Shown: positions 8,884-18,058 of the stretch, piece after piece
Layout: each line of letters opens with the position of its first letter
Numbering within the stretch: position 1 is the first letter of the stretch
Source of the DNA: Ochrobactrum vermis
GTDB lineage: Bacteria > Pseudomonadota > Alphaproteobacteria > Rhizobiales > Rhizobiaceae
Length of the DNA stretch: 64,000 bases
Direction of reading: 5' to 3'
NCBI RefSeq assembly: GCF_002975205.1
Contig: NZ_PCOC01000002.1
Coordinates: 1,739,501 to 1,803,500 of the forward strand
The notes under the pieces: generated by a model
What the model was told of the DNA's origin: nothing
Seen by the model: only the letters and a program-made list of their open reading frames with translations
Database searches by the model: none
Made by a program: the position numbers and the translations under genes

Positions 8884-9777
8884 TTACTCGGCGGCGATTT
8901 CGATCGGCGGTGAAGCACATATCTGCGCAATGAAATTTTCGACACTAGCCGCATTCTCTTTGCTTCTGAAAATGGCGGCCACCTCCGACATGATCGGCTT
9001 TCCCGTTATTGGACGAAAAACCGTATTAGGCATGCTTACGACGTTTCTCACCACGCCGGGTATCACCGATATACCAGCGCCCAACGACACCTGTGTCAGA
9101 ACGGCAAGAAGACCACCGGGCTTTGCAACGATTCTTGGCGTGAAGCCGCCGCGCCGCGCCACCTCGTACGTACCTGCCTCCTGTTCCGGCAGAATAAACC
9201 GGCTTTCTGAGAGGAGATCGTACTGATCTTCCACTTCGTGGATTGCAAGTCGATGGTCGGATGGCAAAGCCAGACAAAAATAATCCTGCAACAAGACATG
9301 GGCGTTGAGCGAAACCGGAAGTATCATCGGCAGACGGACGAAGCCAATGTCGAGATGCCCCTCCTCTATGAGCTTTGGCAGTTCTTCCATTGGAAACTCT
9401 CGCGAGTGAAGCTCCACCTGAGGCCAATCGCCTGCAAAACGGCTGATCTGCAACTGCAGTGCCCCCGCGTAAGCCGCCGAACCGACATAACCGATTTCGA
9501 TCCGTCCGATCTCCCCGCGTCCAGCTCTTCGCCCCACGCTTTCGGCCCTGTCGAACTGGTCCAACACAAGCCTTGCTTCCTTCAGAAACATCTCACCAGC
9601 AGCGGTGATAGCGACGGATCGTTTTGTTCTGAGGAAAAGCTTTGCACTAAGCCGCCGCTCGATTTCCTGTATCTGGACTGTGAGCGTCGGGGCGGCAATA
9701 TTCAACCGTTCGGCTGCTCTGGAAAAGTGAAGTTCTTCGGCGAGTGCCACGAAATAGCGAAGGTGCCTGAGTTCCAT
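8884..9777 (-). CDS. LysR-family transcriptional regulator
   Basis: 297 residues from the ATG at 9777, which puts the typical MELRHLRYFVALAEELHFSR winged helix at the N-terminus. A TTG at 9789 would add four residues. The helix-turn-helix reads AAERLNIAAPTLTVQIQEIE; the rest is a LysR substrate-binding domain of the BenM/CatM/HcaR type. It is transcribed divergently from the GlcG-like/exporter pair, with a palindromic LysR site in the 110-bp gap. It probably activates that pair and represses itself. The inducer is unknown, perhaps an aromatic or other small organic compound. Confidence 0.88.
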   Translation of the reverse strand: MELRHLRYFVALAEELHFSRAAERLNIAAPTLTVQIQEIERRLSAKLFLRTKRSVAITAAGEMFLKEARLVLDQFDRAESVGRRAGRGEIGRIEIGYVGSAAYAGALQLQISRFAGDWPQVELHSREFPMEELPKLIEEGHLDIGFVRLPMILPVSLNAHVLLQDYFCLALPSDHRLAIHEVEDQYDLLSESRFILPEQEAGTYEVARRGGFTPRIVAKPGGLLAVLTQVSLGAGISVIPGVVRNVVSMPNTVFRPITGKPIMSEVAAIFRSKENAASVENFIAQICASPPIEIAAE

Positions 9778-9791
9778 GTGCGATTCCAATA

Positions 9792-9808
9792 ATTAGGTAA
9801 AAACTAAT
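9792..9808. promoter_or_regulatory. LysR-type operator ATTAG-N7-CTAAT
   Basis: A perfect 5-bp inverted repeat with a 7-bp AT-rich spacer (GTAAAAA) fits the T-N11-A rule for LysR regulator sites. It lies 15 bp before the LysR gene start and 80 bp before the GlcG-like gene, in the divergent promoter region. This is the usual layout for a site that both activates the divergent operon and limits the regulator's own synthesis. Confidence 0.65.
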
Positions 9809-9887
9809 ACTAGATCAAAACGCCGTGAATGAAAGTAATTCTAACATCCTGTTTATTGGCGCTTCATTCGCAATGAAGGAAAGCCCG

Positions 9888-10376
9888 ATGTCCCCACGTC
9901 CTGCCACAATCCTCGCCTCGATGATCACAACTATAACCCTTGCCAACTCGGCATCAGCGGTAGACTTGCCAACAAAGCCCTATCTTACCCTCGAAGCCGC
10001 CCGTTCCGTAGTGGCTGCTGCCGAGGAAGAAGCGAAGACGAATGGTTGGCCTTGCGTGATCTCCGTCGTTGATGCGGAAGGACTGCCCGTTCTCACTGTA
10101 CGTATGGACGATGCGTCAGTGCCTGCCGGCGTCGAGCTTGCGCCTGAAAAGGCCAGGACAGCCGCTCTTTTCCGTCGGGAAAGCGGCGCTCTGGAGGATG
10201 CCATCAACGGGACACGCCCTGCTGCCATTACCGCTCGCGGATTTGTGCTTATGCGTGGTGGCGTGCCAATCACCGTGGATGGTACGATTGTCGGCGCAAT
10301 TGGCGTATCGGCAGATACGCCTGATCATGACCAGCAAATTGCAAAGGCTGGCGCGGCTGCGTTGACGACAAAATGA
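9888..10376 (+). CDS. Secreted GlcG/HbpS-like (DUF336) protein
   Basis: 162 residues. The ATG at 9888 follows AAGGAAA at good spacing and gives a signal peptide (SPRPATILASMITTITLANS, then ASA before VDLP). The mature part has the GlcG/HbpS pattern: LTLEAARSVVAAAEEEA, a central VISVVDAEGLPVLTVRMD, and GGVPITVDGTIVGAIGVS near the end. Exported members have been linked to haem binding and to redox stress sensing (HbpS). Its stop overlaps the start of the exporter gene (ATGA), so the two are made together. Its exact role here is unknown. Confidence 0.82.
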   Translation: MSPRPATILASMITTITLANSASAVDLPTKPYLTLEAARSVVAAAEEEAKTNGWPCVISVVDAEGLPVLTVRMDDASVPAGVELAPEKARTAALFRRESGALEDAINGTRPAAITARGFVLMRGGVPITVDGTIVGAIGVSADTPDHDQQIAKAGAAALTTK

Positions 10377-11887
10377 CGACTGTTATTGCATCCACACCGC
10401 GCCTTACCAATTCGACTTTCATTTTGCTGACGACATCGACCGGTTGCGCGATGACCGTGCTGGACACAAATGTCGTCGCGATGGTTCTGCCGACCATCGC
10501 GCGGGAATTTTCTGCCAGCTTTGCCGATGTTGAGTGGGTAATCAGCACCTATGTTCTTTGTTTCGCATCCCTTCTCCTTCCCGCCGGGGCCGTGGCCGAC
10601 CGGTTCGGACGCCGCACGGTTTTCCTGATCGGGATTGGCGCATTCGCATTCTCGTCGTGGCTTTGCGGTGTAGCGGATTCAGCCGCTTCGCTCTATTTCG
10701 CGCGTGCTTTCCAAGGTGCGAGCGCTGCATTCCAACTGGCACCTGCACTTGCAATCATTGGCCATACGTTCCACCGCGAGGAAGAGCGTAATCGGGCATG
10801 GTCCATCTGGGGCGGAATCATGGGGCTGACCATGGTATTGTCACCCATAATCGGTGGCCTTATCGCCCATGGTCTCGGCTGGCGATGGGCATTCTATATA
10901 AACATACCTGTCAGCATTGCGCTGGGGCTCGCAACGCTGCGCTTCATCACGGATTCAAAAGATGAAAATGCGCGCCGTCTCGATCCTGTCGGGATTATTT
11001 CCTTTGCCGCATCCATGTTCGCCCTGACATGGGGGCTCATCAATGGGCAGGCGCACGGCTGGACGTCTCCAGTAGCTGTGGCCGGCTTTGCTGGGGGTAT
11101 GGCGGGATTGGTGATTTTTCTCATTGCCGAACGCGTCCAACAGCGCCCAATGCTCGACCTTAGCCTGTTTCGCAATCCCCGCTTTATCGGCGGGGTGTGG
11201 GCGATGTTCGCCTACGCCGCCTGCGCGCAGGTGATGGCATCCATGCTGCCGCTCTTTCTTCAAAATGGCTTCGGTCGCGCACCGTTACAAGCCGGTTTTG
11301 CCATGCTTCCATTTGCGAGCGCCATGCTGATCTTTCCCAATGTCGGGCGCTATCTCGGAAAGAGAGTATCTTCACGGGAAATTCTTTCTCTCGGGCTCAT
11401 GATCGTGGGCATCGGCAGTCTCGTGACGAGCTGCGGCGCCTACTATAGCAACTGGTCTATTGTCATGTGCGGCATGTTTCTGATCGGGAGCGGTGGCGGC
11501 CTGTTGAATGGAGAAACACAGAAAGCGATCATGAGTACCGTTGCGCGCGACCGTGCCGGGATGGCATCCGGCATCAGCACAACCGCTCGATTTACGGGGA
11601 TTTTGCTGGGCTTTGCGGTCCTGAGCGGCGTACTGGCAAGTGCTGTCAGGACTCATTTGATGCAAACGGGGTGCAACGATTCCACGTGTAGTGGAGAGTT
11701 TGCTGATGCGATAGTCGCAGGTGACCTGCCTAACGCACTTGGCATGGTCGCGCCTTCGGCAAGGGCCATCGCAACAGAACTTGCCATGCGGGGTTATTCC
11801 GTTGGCTTCTCGGTTGCGCTTCTTGTTTCCGCAATCGTGGCCATAGTCTCCTCGCTTTTGGTGTACCGCCTGATGAAACGACGATAG
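10373..11887 (+). CDS. MFS exporter, DHA2 (EmrB/QacA) family
   Basis: 504 residues, about 14 predicted membrane segments. The first segment contains the DHA2 hallmark LDTNVVAMVLPTIA; motif A is seen as GAVADRFGRR and a later helix holds FYINIPVSIALG. Members use the proton gradient to expel drugs, dyes or other toxic organic molecules. It is translationally coupled to the secreted GlcG-like protein and lies under the divergent LysR regulator. A role in excreting the inducer of that regulator is plausible but inferred. It converges on the GntR gene with only 17 bp between them. Confidence 0.88.
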   Translation: MTTVIASTPRLTNSTFILLTTSTGCAMTVLDTNVVAMVLPTIAREFSASFADVEWVISTYVLCFASLLLPAGAVADRFGRRTVFLIGIGAFAFSSWLCGVADSAASLYFARAFQGASAAFQLAPALAIIGHTFHREEERNRAWSIWGGIMGLTMVLSPIIGGLIAHGLGWRWAFYINIPVSIALGLATLRFITDSKDENARRLDPVGIISFAASMFALTWGLINGQAHGWTSPVAVAGFAGGMAGLVIFLIAERVQQRPMLDLSLFRNPRFIGGVWAMFAYAACAQVMASMLPLFLQNGFGRAPLQAGFAMLPFASAMLIFPNVGRYLGKRVSSREILSLGLMIVGIGSLVTSCGAYYSNWSIVMCGMFLIGSGGGLLNGETQKAIMSTVARDRAGMASGISTTARFTGILLGFAVLSGVLASAVRTHLMQTGCNDSTCSGEFADAIVAGDLPNALGMVAPSARAIATELAMRGYSVGFSVALLVSAIVAIVSSLLVYRLMKRR

Positions 11888-11904
11888 CCTTTTGGCGAGA
11901 AGCC

Positions 11905-12612
11905 CTATTCTTTCTTGTATAGTGTGCGTGATCGCTCCAGATGGCGCAGCATGGCAGCCTCTGCACGGTCCGCATCCTTCGCGGACAGGCAATCCAATAT
12001 CTCCTCGTGTTCCACGAGTGTATATTTCTCCTTGCCGGTCCAGATAAGCATATGAGTGTGATACTCTTTCAGCCATGCCAGCATGGCTTCGCTCACTGCC
12101 GTTAATATTGGATTGCCGGAAATCCTGGCTATCCGGACATGAAACTCCATATCGGCAGCGATAAATGCATCCGCATCACCGAGCGATTCCCGCTGCCGCT
12201 CGATGATCTGCCTCAGTTCCGCGATGTCGCCATCCGTTATCCTCTGCGCAGTCTCGCGAACAATACCACGCTCGAAGAAAATTCGCGCACTCTTCAGATG
12301 CTCCAGGGTATCCATTGATTGCGCAAGCATGATCTTCGCCGTCGGGTCCACCTGCTGAAAGATCGACCTAGCCGTCAGCTTCAGCACCTTAGCACGCTCT
12401 CCATGCGAAATGCTGACCAGCCCCATCTTGGCAAGCGATTGCATTGCCTCGCGAATTGCGGGGCGACCAACACCGAAACGCTCCATCAAAACTCGTTCCG
12501 ACGGCATTTCATCCCCCGGCCCCAACTCGCCGGAGGTGATCATGTTTTCGAGCCGATCAAAAACTTCGTCGGACAATTTGCGACGAACAATAGGTTCGAA
12601 TGGCTGGTTCAT
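11905..12612 (-). CDS. GntR/FadR-family regulator of the apiose-type operon
   Basis: 235 residues. The N-terminal winged helix (LENMITSGELGPGDEMPSER, then FGVGRPAIREAMQSLAKMGL) is typical of GntR. The C-terminal all-helical FCD domain carries DMEFHVRIARISGN and a later EHEEIL, supplying the Asp and His ligands that usually hold a metal and a carboxylate effector. It is divergent from the RuBisCO-like gene across a 195-bp gap. FadR-class proteins recognise TGGTNNNACCA, and such a site is found at 15428-15442 in the operon. It is probably a repressor released by a sugar acid; this is inferred. Confidence 0.88.
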   Translation of the reverse strand: MNQPFEPIVRRKLSDEVFDRLENMITSGELGPGDEMPSERVLMERFGVGRPAIREAMQSLAKMGLVSISHGERAKVLKLTARSIFQQVDPTAKIMLAQSMDTLEHLKSARIFFERGIVRETAQRITDGDIAELRQIIERQRESLGDADAFIAADMEFHVRIARISGNPILTAVSEAMLAWLKEYHTHMLIWTGKEKYTLVEHEEILDCLSAKDADRAEAAMLRHLERSRTLYKKE

Positions 12613-12734
12613 TGCATCTCACCCCTCACGCGCTTCTCCCCCTTATGCATCTTCGACTGCCCGGAGAAAAGCTATTTGCCCACAGCAGCCGAGACGCCTC
12701 ACAATTTTTCGCTTGCGCATATTGGGGTACTCAT

Positions 12735-12754
12735 TATACCAGTCAACCTGTATA
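12735..12754. promoter_or_regulatory. Candidate FadR-type operator at the operon promoter
   Basis: TATACCAG-TCAA-CCTGTATA is an imperfect palindrome 54 bp before the RuBisCO-like gene. It shares the half-site TATACCAGT, and the preceding TACTCATT, with the perfect palindrome at 15428-15442. A possible promoter (TTGCGC at 12713-12718, 16-bp spacer, TATACC at 12735-12740) would have its -10 box inside the site, which suits repression. Protein and site have not been tested together. Confidence 0.5.
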
Positions 12755-12807
12755 CGCCAGGCGGACGCCGCTGGCAACAAACCAATAGCCAGTCCCCGGT
12801 AAAGACC

Positions 12808-14064
12808 ATGCACATAAACTTGACCTATCGCATTGAGACCACCGGCAGCATCGAACAGATGGCCGCCAAGATCGCCAGCGATCAGTCGACCGGCACTTTC
12901 GTCGCCGTTCCCGGAGAAACTGAAGAGTTGAAGGCGCGCGTCGCAGCACGCGTGCTGGAAATTCGTCCGCTTGAAGCTGCGTGCGTGCCTGCTTGGCCAG
13001 AGCTTAAATCCGGTCACGGGCCGATCAAGCGCGCCGATGTCGATATTGCTTTTCCGCTCGATGCAATCGGCACCGATCTTGCAGCACTGATGACGATTGC
13101 GGTTGGCGGCGTCTATTCGATCAAGGGCATGACCGGTATTCGCATTGTCGACATGAAGCTGCCGGATGCATTTCGTACAGCCCATCCCGGACCACAATTC
13201 GGCATTGCCGGAAGCCGTCGCCTCACACGCGTTGAAACGCGCCCGATCATCGGCACTATCGTCAAACCAGCCCTTGGTTTGCGTCCGCATGAGACGGCAG
13301 ATCTCGTCGGCGAATTGATCGAATCTGGTGTTGATTTCATCAAGGACGATGAAAAGCTGATGAGCCCGGCTTATTCGCCGCTCAAAGAGCGCATCGCCGC
13401 GATTATGCCGCTTATTCTCAATCACGAGCAGAAAACCGGCAAAAAGGTCATGTATGCTTTCGGCATCTCGCATGCCGATCCTGACGAGATGATGCGCAAT
13501 CATGACATGGTGCTGGAGGCTGGCGGCAATTGCGCCGTGGTCAACATCAATTCGGTTGGCTTTGGCGGCATGAGCTTCCTGCGAAAGCGCTCTGGCCTCG
13601 TGCTTCACGCCCACCGCAATGGCTGGGACGTCCTGACCCGCAATCCGGGCGCTGGCATGGATTTCCGCGTCTATCAGCAGTTCTGGCGCCTGCTCGGCGT
13701 CGACCAGTTCCAGATCAACGGCATCCGCGTGAAATATTGGGAGCCGGACGAAAGCTTCGTCAATTCGTTCAAGGCTGTCAGCACGCCATTGTTCACGCCT
13801 GCCGATTGCCCGCTTCCCGTTGCCGGTTCCGGCCAGTGGGGCGGTCAGGCACCTGAAACCTATGAACGCACAGGCCGCACCACGGACCTGCTATATCTGT
13901 GCGGTGGCGGCATTGTCAGCCATCCGGGTGGTCCGGCAGCCGGTGTTCGCGCCGTGCAACAGGCATGGGAAGCAGCAGTCGCTGGCATCCCGCTTGAAAC
14001 CTATGCAACGGACCATCCTGAACTTGCAGCTTCGCTCGCGAAATTCGGGAAAGGTGGCGAGTAA
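12808..14064 (+). CDS. RuBisCO-like protein, probable 3-oxo-isoapionate-4-phosphate decarboxylase or transcarboxylase/hydrolase
   Basis: 418 residues from the ATG at 12808; the frame is open further upstream but that part crosses the regulator gene and promoter. It is a form IV RuBisCO large-subunit homologue. Visible active-site parts are GTIVKPALGL (Lys153), IKDDE with Lys179, Asp181 and Glu182 as the carbamate/metal site, HAHRNGWD, and the phosphate-binding GGGIVSHPGGPAAG. The context (DUF1537 kinase, apionate oxidoisomerase, lactonase and apiose importer) points to the D-apiose pathway, where two RuBisCO-like enzymes are known: OiaX, which releases CO2 and L-erythrulose 1-phosphate, and OiaT, which gives 3-phosphoglycerate and glycolate. 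I cannot tell them apart by eye, so no symbol is given. It overlaps the kinase start (TAATG). Confidence 0.8.
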   Translation: MHINLTYRIETTGSIEQMAAKIASDQSTGTFVAVPGETEELKARVAARVLEIRPLEAACVPAWPELKSGHGPIKRADVDIAFPLDAIGTDLAALMTIAVGGVYSIKGMTGIRIVDMKLPDAFRTAHPGPQFGIAGSRRLTRVETRPIIGTIVKPALGLRPHETADLVGELIESGVDFIKDDEKLMSPAYSPLKERIAAIMPLILNHEQKTGKKVMYAFGISHADPDEMMRNHDMVLEAGGNCAVVNINSVGFGGMSFLRKRSGLVLHAHRNGWDVLTRNPGAGMDFRVYQQFWRLLGVDQFQINGIRVKYWEPDESFVNSFKAVSTPLFTPADCPLPVAGSGQWGGQAPETYERTGRTTDLLYLCGGGIVSHPGGPAAGVRAVQQAWEAAVAGIPLETYATDHPELAASLAKFGKGGE

Positions 14065-15410
14065 TGTCACAAGCTTCCAACGAATTGCTGCTGTCCTATT
14101 ACGGTGACGACCTCACCGGCTCGACTGATGTCATGGAAGCCATGGCTTCCAATGGCGTTGACACTGTCCTGTTCATGAATGTGCCGGATGAAGAACTTCT
14201 TTCGCGCTTTTCACACTGCAAGGCTATCGGTCTTGCAGGCACCAGCCGCAGCGAAACGCCGGAATGGATGCAGGAAAATCTCACGCCTGCATTCAACTGG
14301 CTCAAAAGTCTGAATGCTGCGATTGCGCATTACAAAGTCTGCTCAACATTTGATTCCGCACCACATGTTGGCAATATCGGTAAGGCCGTTGAAATCGGCA
14401 AAGCGATCTTTAATCAGGCCTATGTGCCACTTGTTGTCGGCGCACCGCAGCTCAAGCGTTACACTGCTTTCGGCAATCTCTTTGCCGCCTATCAGGGCGA
14501 AGTCTATCGCATCGACCGCCATCCGGTCATGAGCCGCCATCCCGTCACGCCAATGCACGAAGCGGACCTGCGCGTGCATCTGGCTCAGCAGACAGCACTT
14601 AAAACCGTGCTTGCTGATCTTGTTGCGCTTTCAGCCGCCGATGCGAATGAGCGTATAAACGCGATTGTCAAAGGTGCTGACGGCATGTTGCTCCTCGACG
14701 TCGATAGCCATGAAAGCCAGTTGCAGGCAGGCGAACAGCTCTGGCGTTTGCGTTCCCGCGATGGCTGGTTTGTCGCTGGTTCGTCGGGCATTGAATATGC
14801 GCTTCTGGCCGCTTGGGCCAAAGCCGGACTGATCGGCGCGAAAAAAGAGTTTCCGCTTCCGGGCAAGGCTGACCGCATTGCGGTCGTTTCGGGCAGCGTC
14901 TCGCCGACGACAGAACGCCAGATTCGTCATGCGACAGCATCAGGCTTTACCGGCATAGATCTCAACCCGCTCGATCTTCTGGGCGAAAGCAGCAATCAGG
15001 CAATCGAAACTGCCATTGCTGAAGGCCAGAAGGCGCTCAAGCAGGGCAACAGCGTGATCCTCAACACAGCGCTTGGCCCTTCGGCTGATCGCGGCACTGA
15101 AATCGATAAGATCGCAGGCAGCCGTCACAAGCTGGCGCGCAGCCTCGGCTTCATCCTCCGCAGCCTTGTCGAGCGCGAAAGGCTTACCCGCGCGGTGATC
15201 GCAGGCGGTGACACTTCCAGCCACGCATTGCGTGAATTGCATGTCGATGCACTCACCACGCTTTTGCCGCTTCCACAAACTCCAGGGTCGCCGCTTTGCA
15301 CGGCACACGGCACTCACGCTGCCACCAACGGCCTCCAGATTGCTCTTAAGGGTGGTCAGGTGGGTTCTGACGGTTACTTCAGTCAGATTCGTGACGGGTT
15401 GACCGCTTGA
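14064..15410 (+). CDS. oiaK: DUF1537 four-carbon acid sugar kinase family, probable 3-oxo-isoapionate kinase
   Basis: 448 residues. The N-terminal domain begins with LLSYYGDDLTGSTDVMEAMA, the DUF1537 substrate-binding signature; the C-terminal nucleotide-binding domain has VVSGSVSPTTERQI, IAGGDTSSHALREL and a final GGQVGSDGYF. The family phosphorylates acid sugars such as threonate, and in apiose operons 3-oxo-isoapionate at O4. The ATG overlaps the stop of the RuBisCO-like gene, so substrate-making and substrate-using enzymes are translationally coupled. The specific name depends on operon context. Confidence 0.72.
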   Translation: MSQASNELLLSYYGDDLTGSTDVMEAMASNGVDTVLFMNVPDEELLSRFSHCKAIGLAGTSRSETPEWMQENLTPAFNWLKSLNAAIAHYKVCSTFDSAPHVGNIGKAVEIGKAIFNQAYVPLVVGAPQLKRYTAFGNLFAAYQGEVYRIDRHPVMSRHPVTPMHEADLRVHLAQQTALKTVLADLVALSAADANERINAIVKGADGMLLLDVDSHESQLQAGEQLWRLRSRDGWFVAGSSGIEYALLAAWAKAGLIGAKKEFPLPGKADRIAVVSGSVSPTTERQIRHATASGFTGIDLNPLDLLGESSNQAIETAIAEGQKALKQGNSVILNTALGPSADRGTEIDKIAGSRHKLARSLGFILRSLVERERLTRAVIAGGDTSSHALRELHVDALTTLLPLPQTPGSPLCTAHGTHAATNGLQIALKGGQVGSDGYFSQIRDGLTA

Positions 15411-15427
15411 ATCTGGAATACTCATTG

Positions 15428-15442
15428 ACTGGTTATACCAGT
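15428..15442. promoter_or_regulatory. FadR-type operator inside the operon: ACTGGT-TAT-ACCAGT
   Basis: A perfect 6-3-6 inverted repeat in the 66-bp gap between the kinase and the oxidoisomerase. It contains TGGTNNNACCA, the core recognised by FadR-subfamily GntR regulators, and resembles the E. coli FadR site. A TTGACT hexamer overlaps it. It suggests a second, separately controlled transcription start for the oxidoisomerase-transporter-dehydrogenase half of the operon. Confidence 0.62.
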
Positions 15443-15476
15443 TGAGCTACCAAAAGTCTGGGAAGGAAATACAATC

Positions 15477-16304
15477 ATGACAGCTATCGCTTTGTTCGGA
15501 GCGGGCGGCAAGATGGGCTACCGTCTGGCCAAGAACCTCAAGGGTTCGCGCTTTGACGTACGTCACATCGAAGTCAGCGACGCAGGCAAGGCACGTCTGA
15601 AGAACGACCTCGGCATCGACACCATTGATGCCGATGCAGGTCTCGAAGGCGCTGAAGTCGTCATTCTGGCGGTGCCGGATACCATCATCGGCAAGGTTGC
15701 TGCAGGCATCGTTGACAAGCTGAAGCCGGGCACAATGGTTATTGCGCTCGACGCAGCCGCTCCATTTGCCGGTCATCTGCCAGAGCGCGCAAACCTCACC
15801 TATTTCGTGACGCATCCTTGCCATCCCCCGATCTTCAACGACGAAACCGACATGCAGGCAAAGAAGGACCACTTCGGCGGTCTGTTTGCAAAGCAGCACA
15901 TCGTTTCGGCTCTGATGCAGGGTCCAGAAGAAACCTATGCGCTTGGTGAAGAAATCGCCAAGGTCATCTGGGCACCTGTCATGCGCTCGCACCGCGTAAC
16001 CGTCGAGCAGCTCGCAATCCTCGAGCCGGGCCTTTCGGAAACCGTTTGCGCTTCGCTTCTGGTCGTCATGAAGCAGGCGATGGACGAAAGCGTTCGTCGC
16101 GGCGTTCCTGAAGAAGCCGCTCGCGACTTCCTGCTCGGCCACATGAATGTTCTGGGCGCCGTCATCTTTGGCGAAGTTCAGGGCGTATTCTCCGATGCCT
16201 GCAACAAGGCAATTGAATTCGGCATTCCTGCGCTGATGCGCGACGACTGGAAGAACGTTTTCGAACCGGAAGAAATCGCAGAAAGCATCCGTCGCATTAC
16301 GTGA
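15477..16304 (+). CDS. apnO: 6-phosphogluconate-dehydrogenase-like protein, probable D-apionate oxidoisomerase
   Basis: 275 residues with an N-terminal NAD-binding Rossmann motif (LFGAGGKMGYRLAKNLK), an acidic residue ending strand 2 (RHIEVSD), and a helical C-terminal domain of the 6PGDH/KARI superfamily (AARDFLLGHMNVLGAVIF). In the apiose pathway this family member oxidises D-apionate and migrates a hydroxymethyl group to give 3-oxo-isoapionate, as ketol-acid reductoisomerase does with an alkyl group. GGAAGGAAA precedes the ATG. It follows an internal operator and is followed by a strong hairpin, so its transcript level may differ from that of its neighbours. Confidence 0.72.
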   Translation: MTAIALFGAGGKMGYRLAKNLKGSRFDVRHIEVSDAGKARLKNDLGIDTIDADAGLEGAEVVILAVPDTIIGKVAAGIVDKLKPGTMVIALDAAAPFAGHLPERANLTYFVTHPCHPPIFNDETDMQAKKDHFGGLFAKQHIVSALMQGPEETYALGEEIAKVIWAPVMRSHRVTVEQLAILEPGLSETVCASLLVVMKQAMDESVRRGVPEEAARDFLLGHMNVLGAVIFGEVQGVFSDACNKAIEFGIPALMRDDWKNVFEPEEIAESIRRIT

Positions 16305-17333
<1,029 letters not shown>

Positions 17334-17410
17334 CTCCCAAGGCTTGCGACATCGGGAGCGCCGACAAATGTTAGCGCTCCCCATGTGTTCCTAATACCGA
17401 GGATAAATTC

Positions 17411-18055
17411 ATGTCAGTGCTGAAGTCAGCTTCCATTATCCTGCTGGCCTGCGGTGTCGCGCTTTCGGGCTGCAAAATCATCAAGACTCCGACAGCAGAA
17501 GAAGCCGCAGAAGCACGCGGCGATAATTTCAATCCTGATCGTTCGGTTGCCGATATCTGGGATTCAAAAGTTAAACCGTTCTTTGCCGAGAAAACTGCAA
17601 CGCTCGATGAAGTGATGCAGGCAGCTTCCGCAGATGCGGATGCGGCCGGAGCAAAATACGGCCATCGCGAAAAACAGGGCAATGCCCCCTGGACCTTTGC
17701 AGCCAAGCTTGAAGGCACGGTGGTCGCCGCCGAAACGAAATCGCGCGCAGCCTACGTTGATGTCGACAGCAATGGCGATGGCAAGGCCGATGCACGCGTG
17801 CAGATCGGGCCGACCGTTCGCGGCAGCGCAATCCGCGACAGCCTGTCCTTCGTGAACTTCAACGAGTTCCGCAATCAGATCGACTGGGCTCAGTTCGGCA
17901 AGGCGTTCAACACCCGCGTCAATGACGATGTTCTTTCAAAGCTTTCGCGTGAAGATCTGGTTGGCATGAAGGTGAAAGCCGAAGGTGCTTTCCCGTTGCC
18001 GTCGAAGAGCCAGCTTCCACTTCTGACACCCGTTTCCATCTCTCTGGAGAAATAA
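17411..18055 (+). CDS. DUF2291 family lipoprotein
   Basis: 214 residues with a lipoprotein signal: SVLKSASIILLACGVALSGC, a clear lipobox LSGC with Cys near residue 21. The mature part holds YVDVDSNGDGKADARVQIGP, an acidic DVDSNGDGKAD motif like a calcium loop. DUF2291 proteins occur almost only inside ribose-type ABC operons in alphaproteobacteria, between the binding protein and the ATPase, as here. Their function is not known to me; anchoring or handing sugar to the importer is a guess. A 3-bp gap separates it from the ATPase gene. Confidence 0.8.
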   Translation: MSVLKSASIILLACGVALSGCKIIKTPTAEEAAEARGDNFNPDRSVADIWDSKVKPFFAEKTATLDEVMQAASADADAAGAKYGHREKQGNAPWTFAAKLEGTVVAAETKSRAAYVDVDSNGDGKADARVQIGPTVRGSAIRDSLSFVNFNEFRNQIDWAQFGKAFNTRVNDDVLSKLSREDLVGMKVKAEGAFPLPSKSQLPLLTPVSISLEK

Positions 18056-18058
18056 ACC

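Noticed and set aside
12319..12807. Upstream extension of the RuBisCO-like reading frame
   Set aside because: It crosses the GntR gene and the promoter region; the family N-terminus begins at the ATG at 12808.
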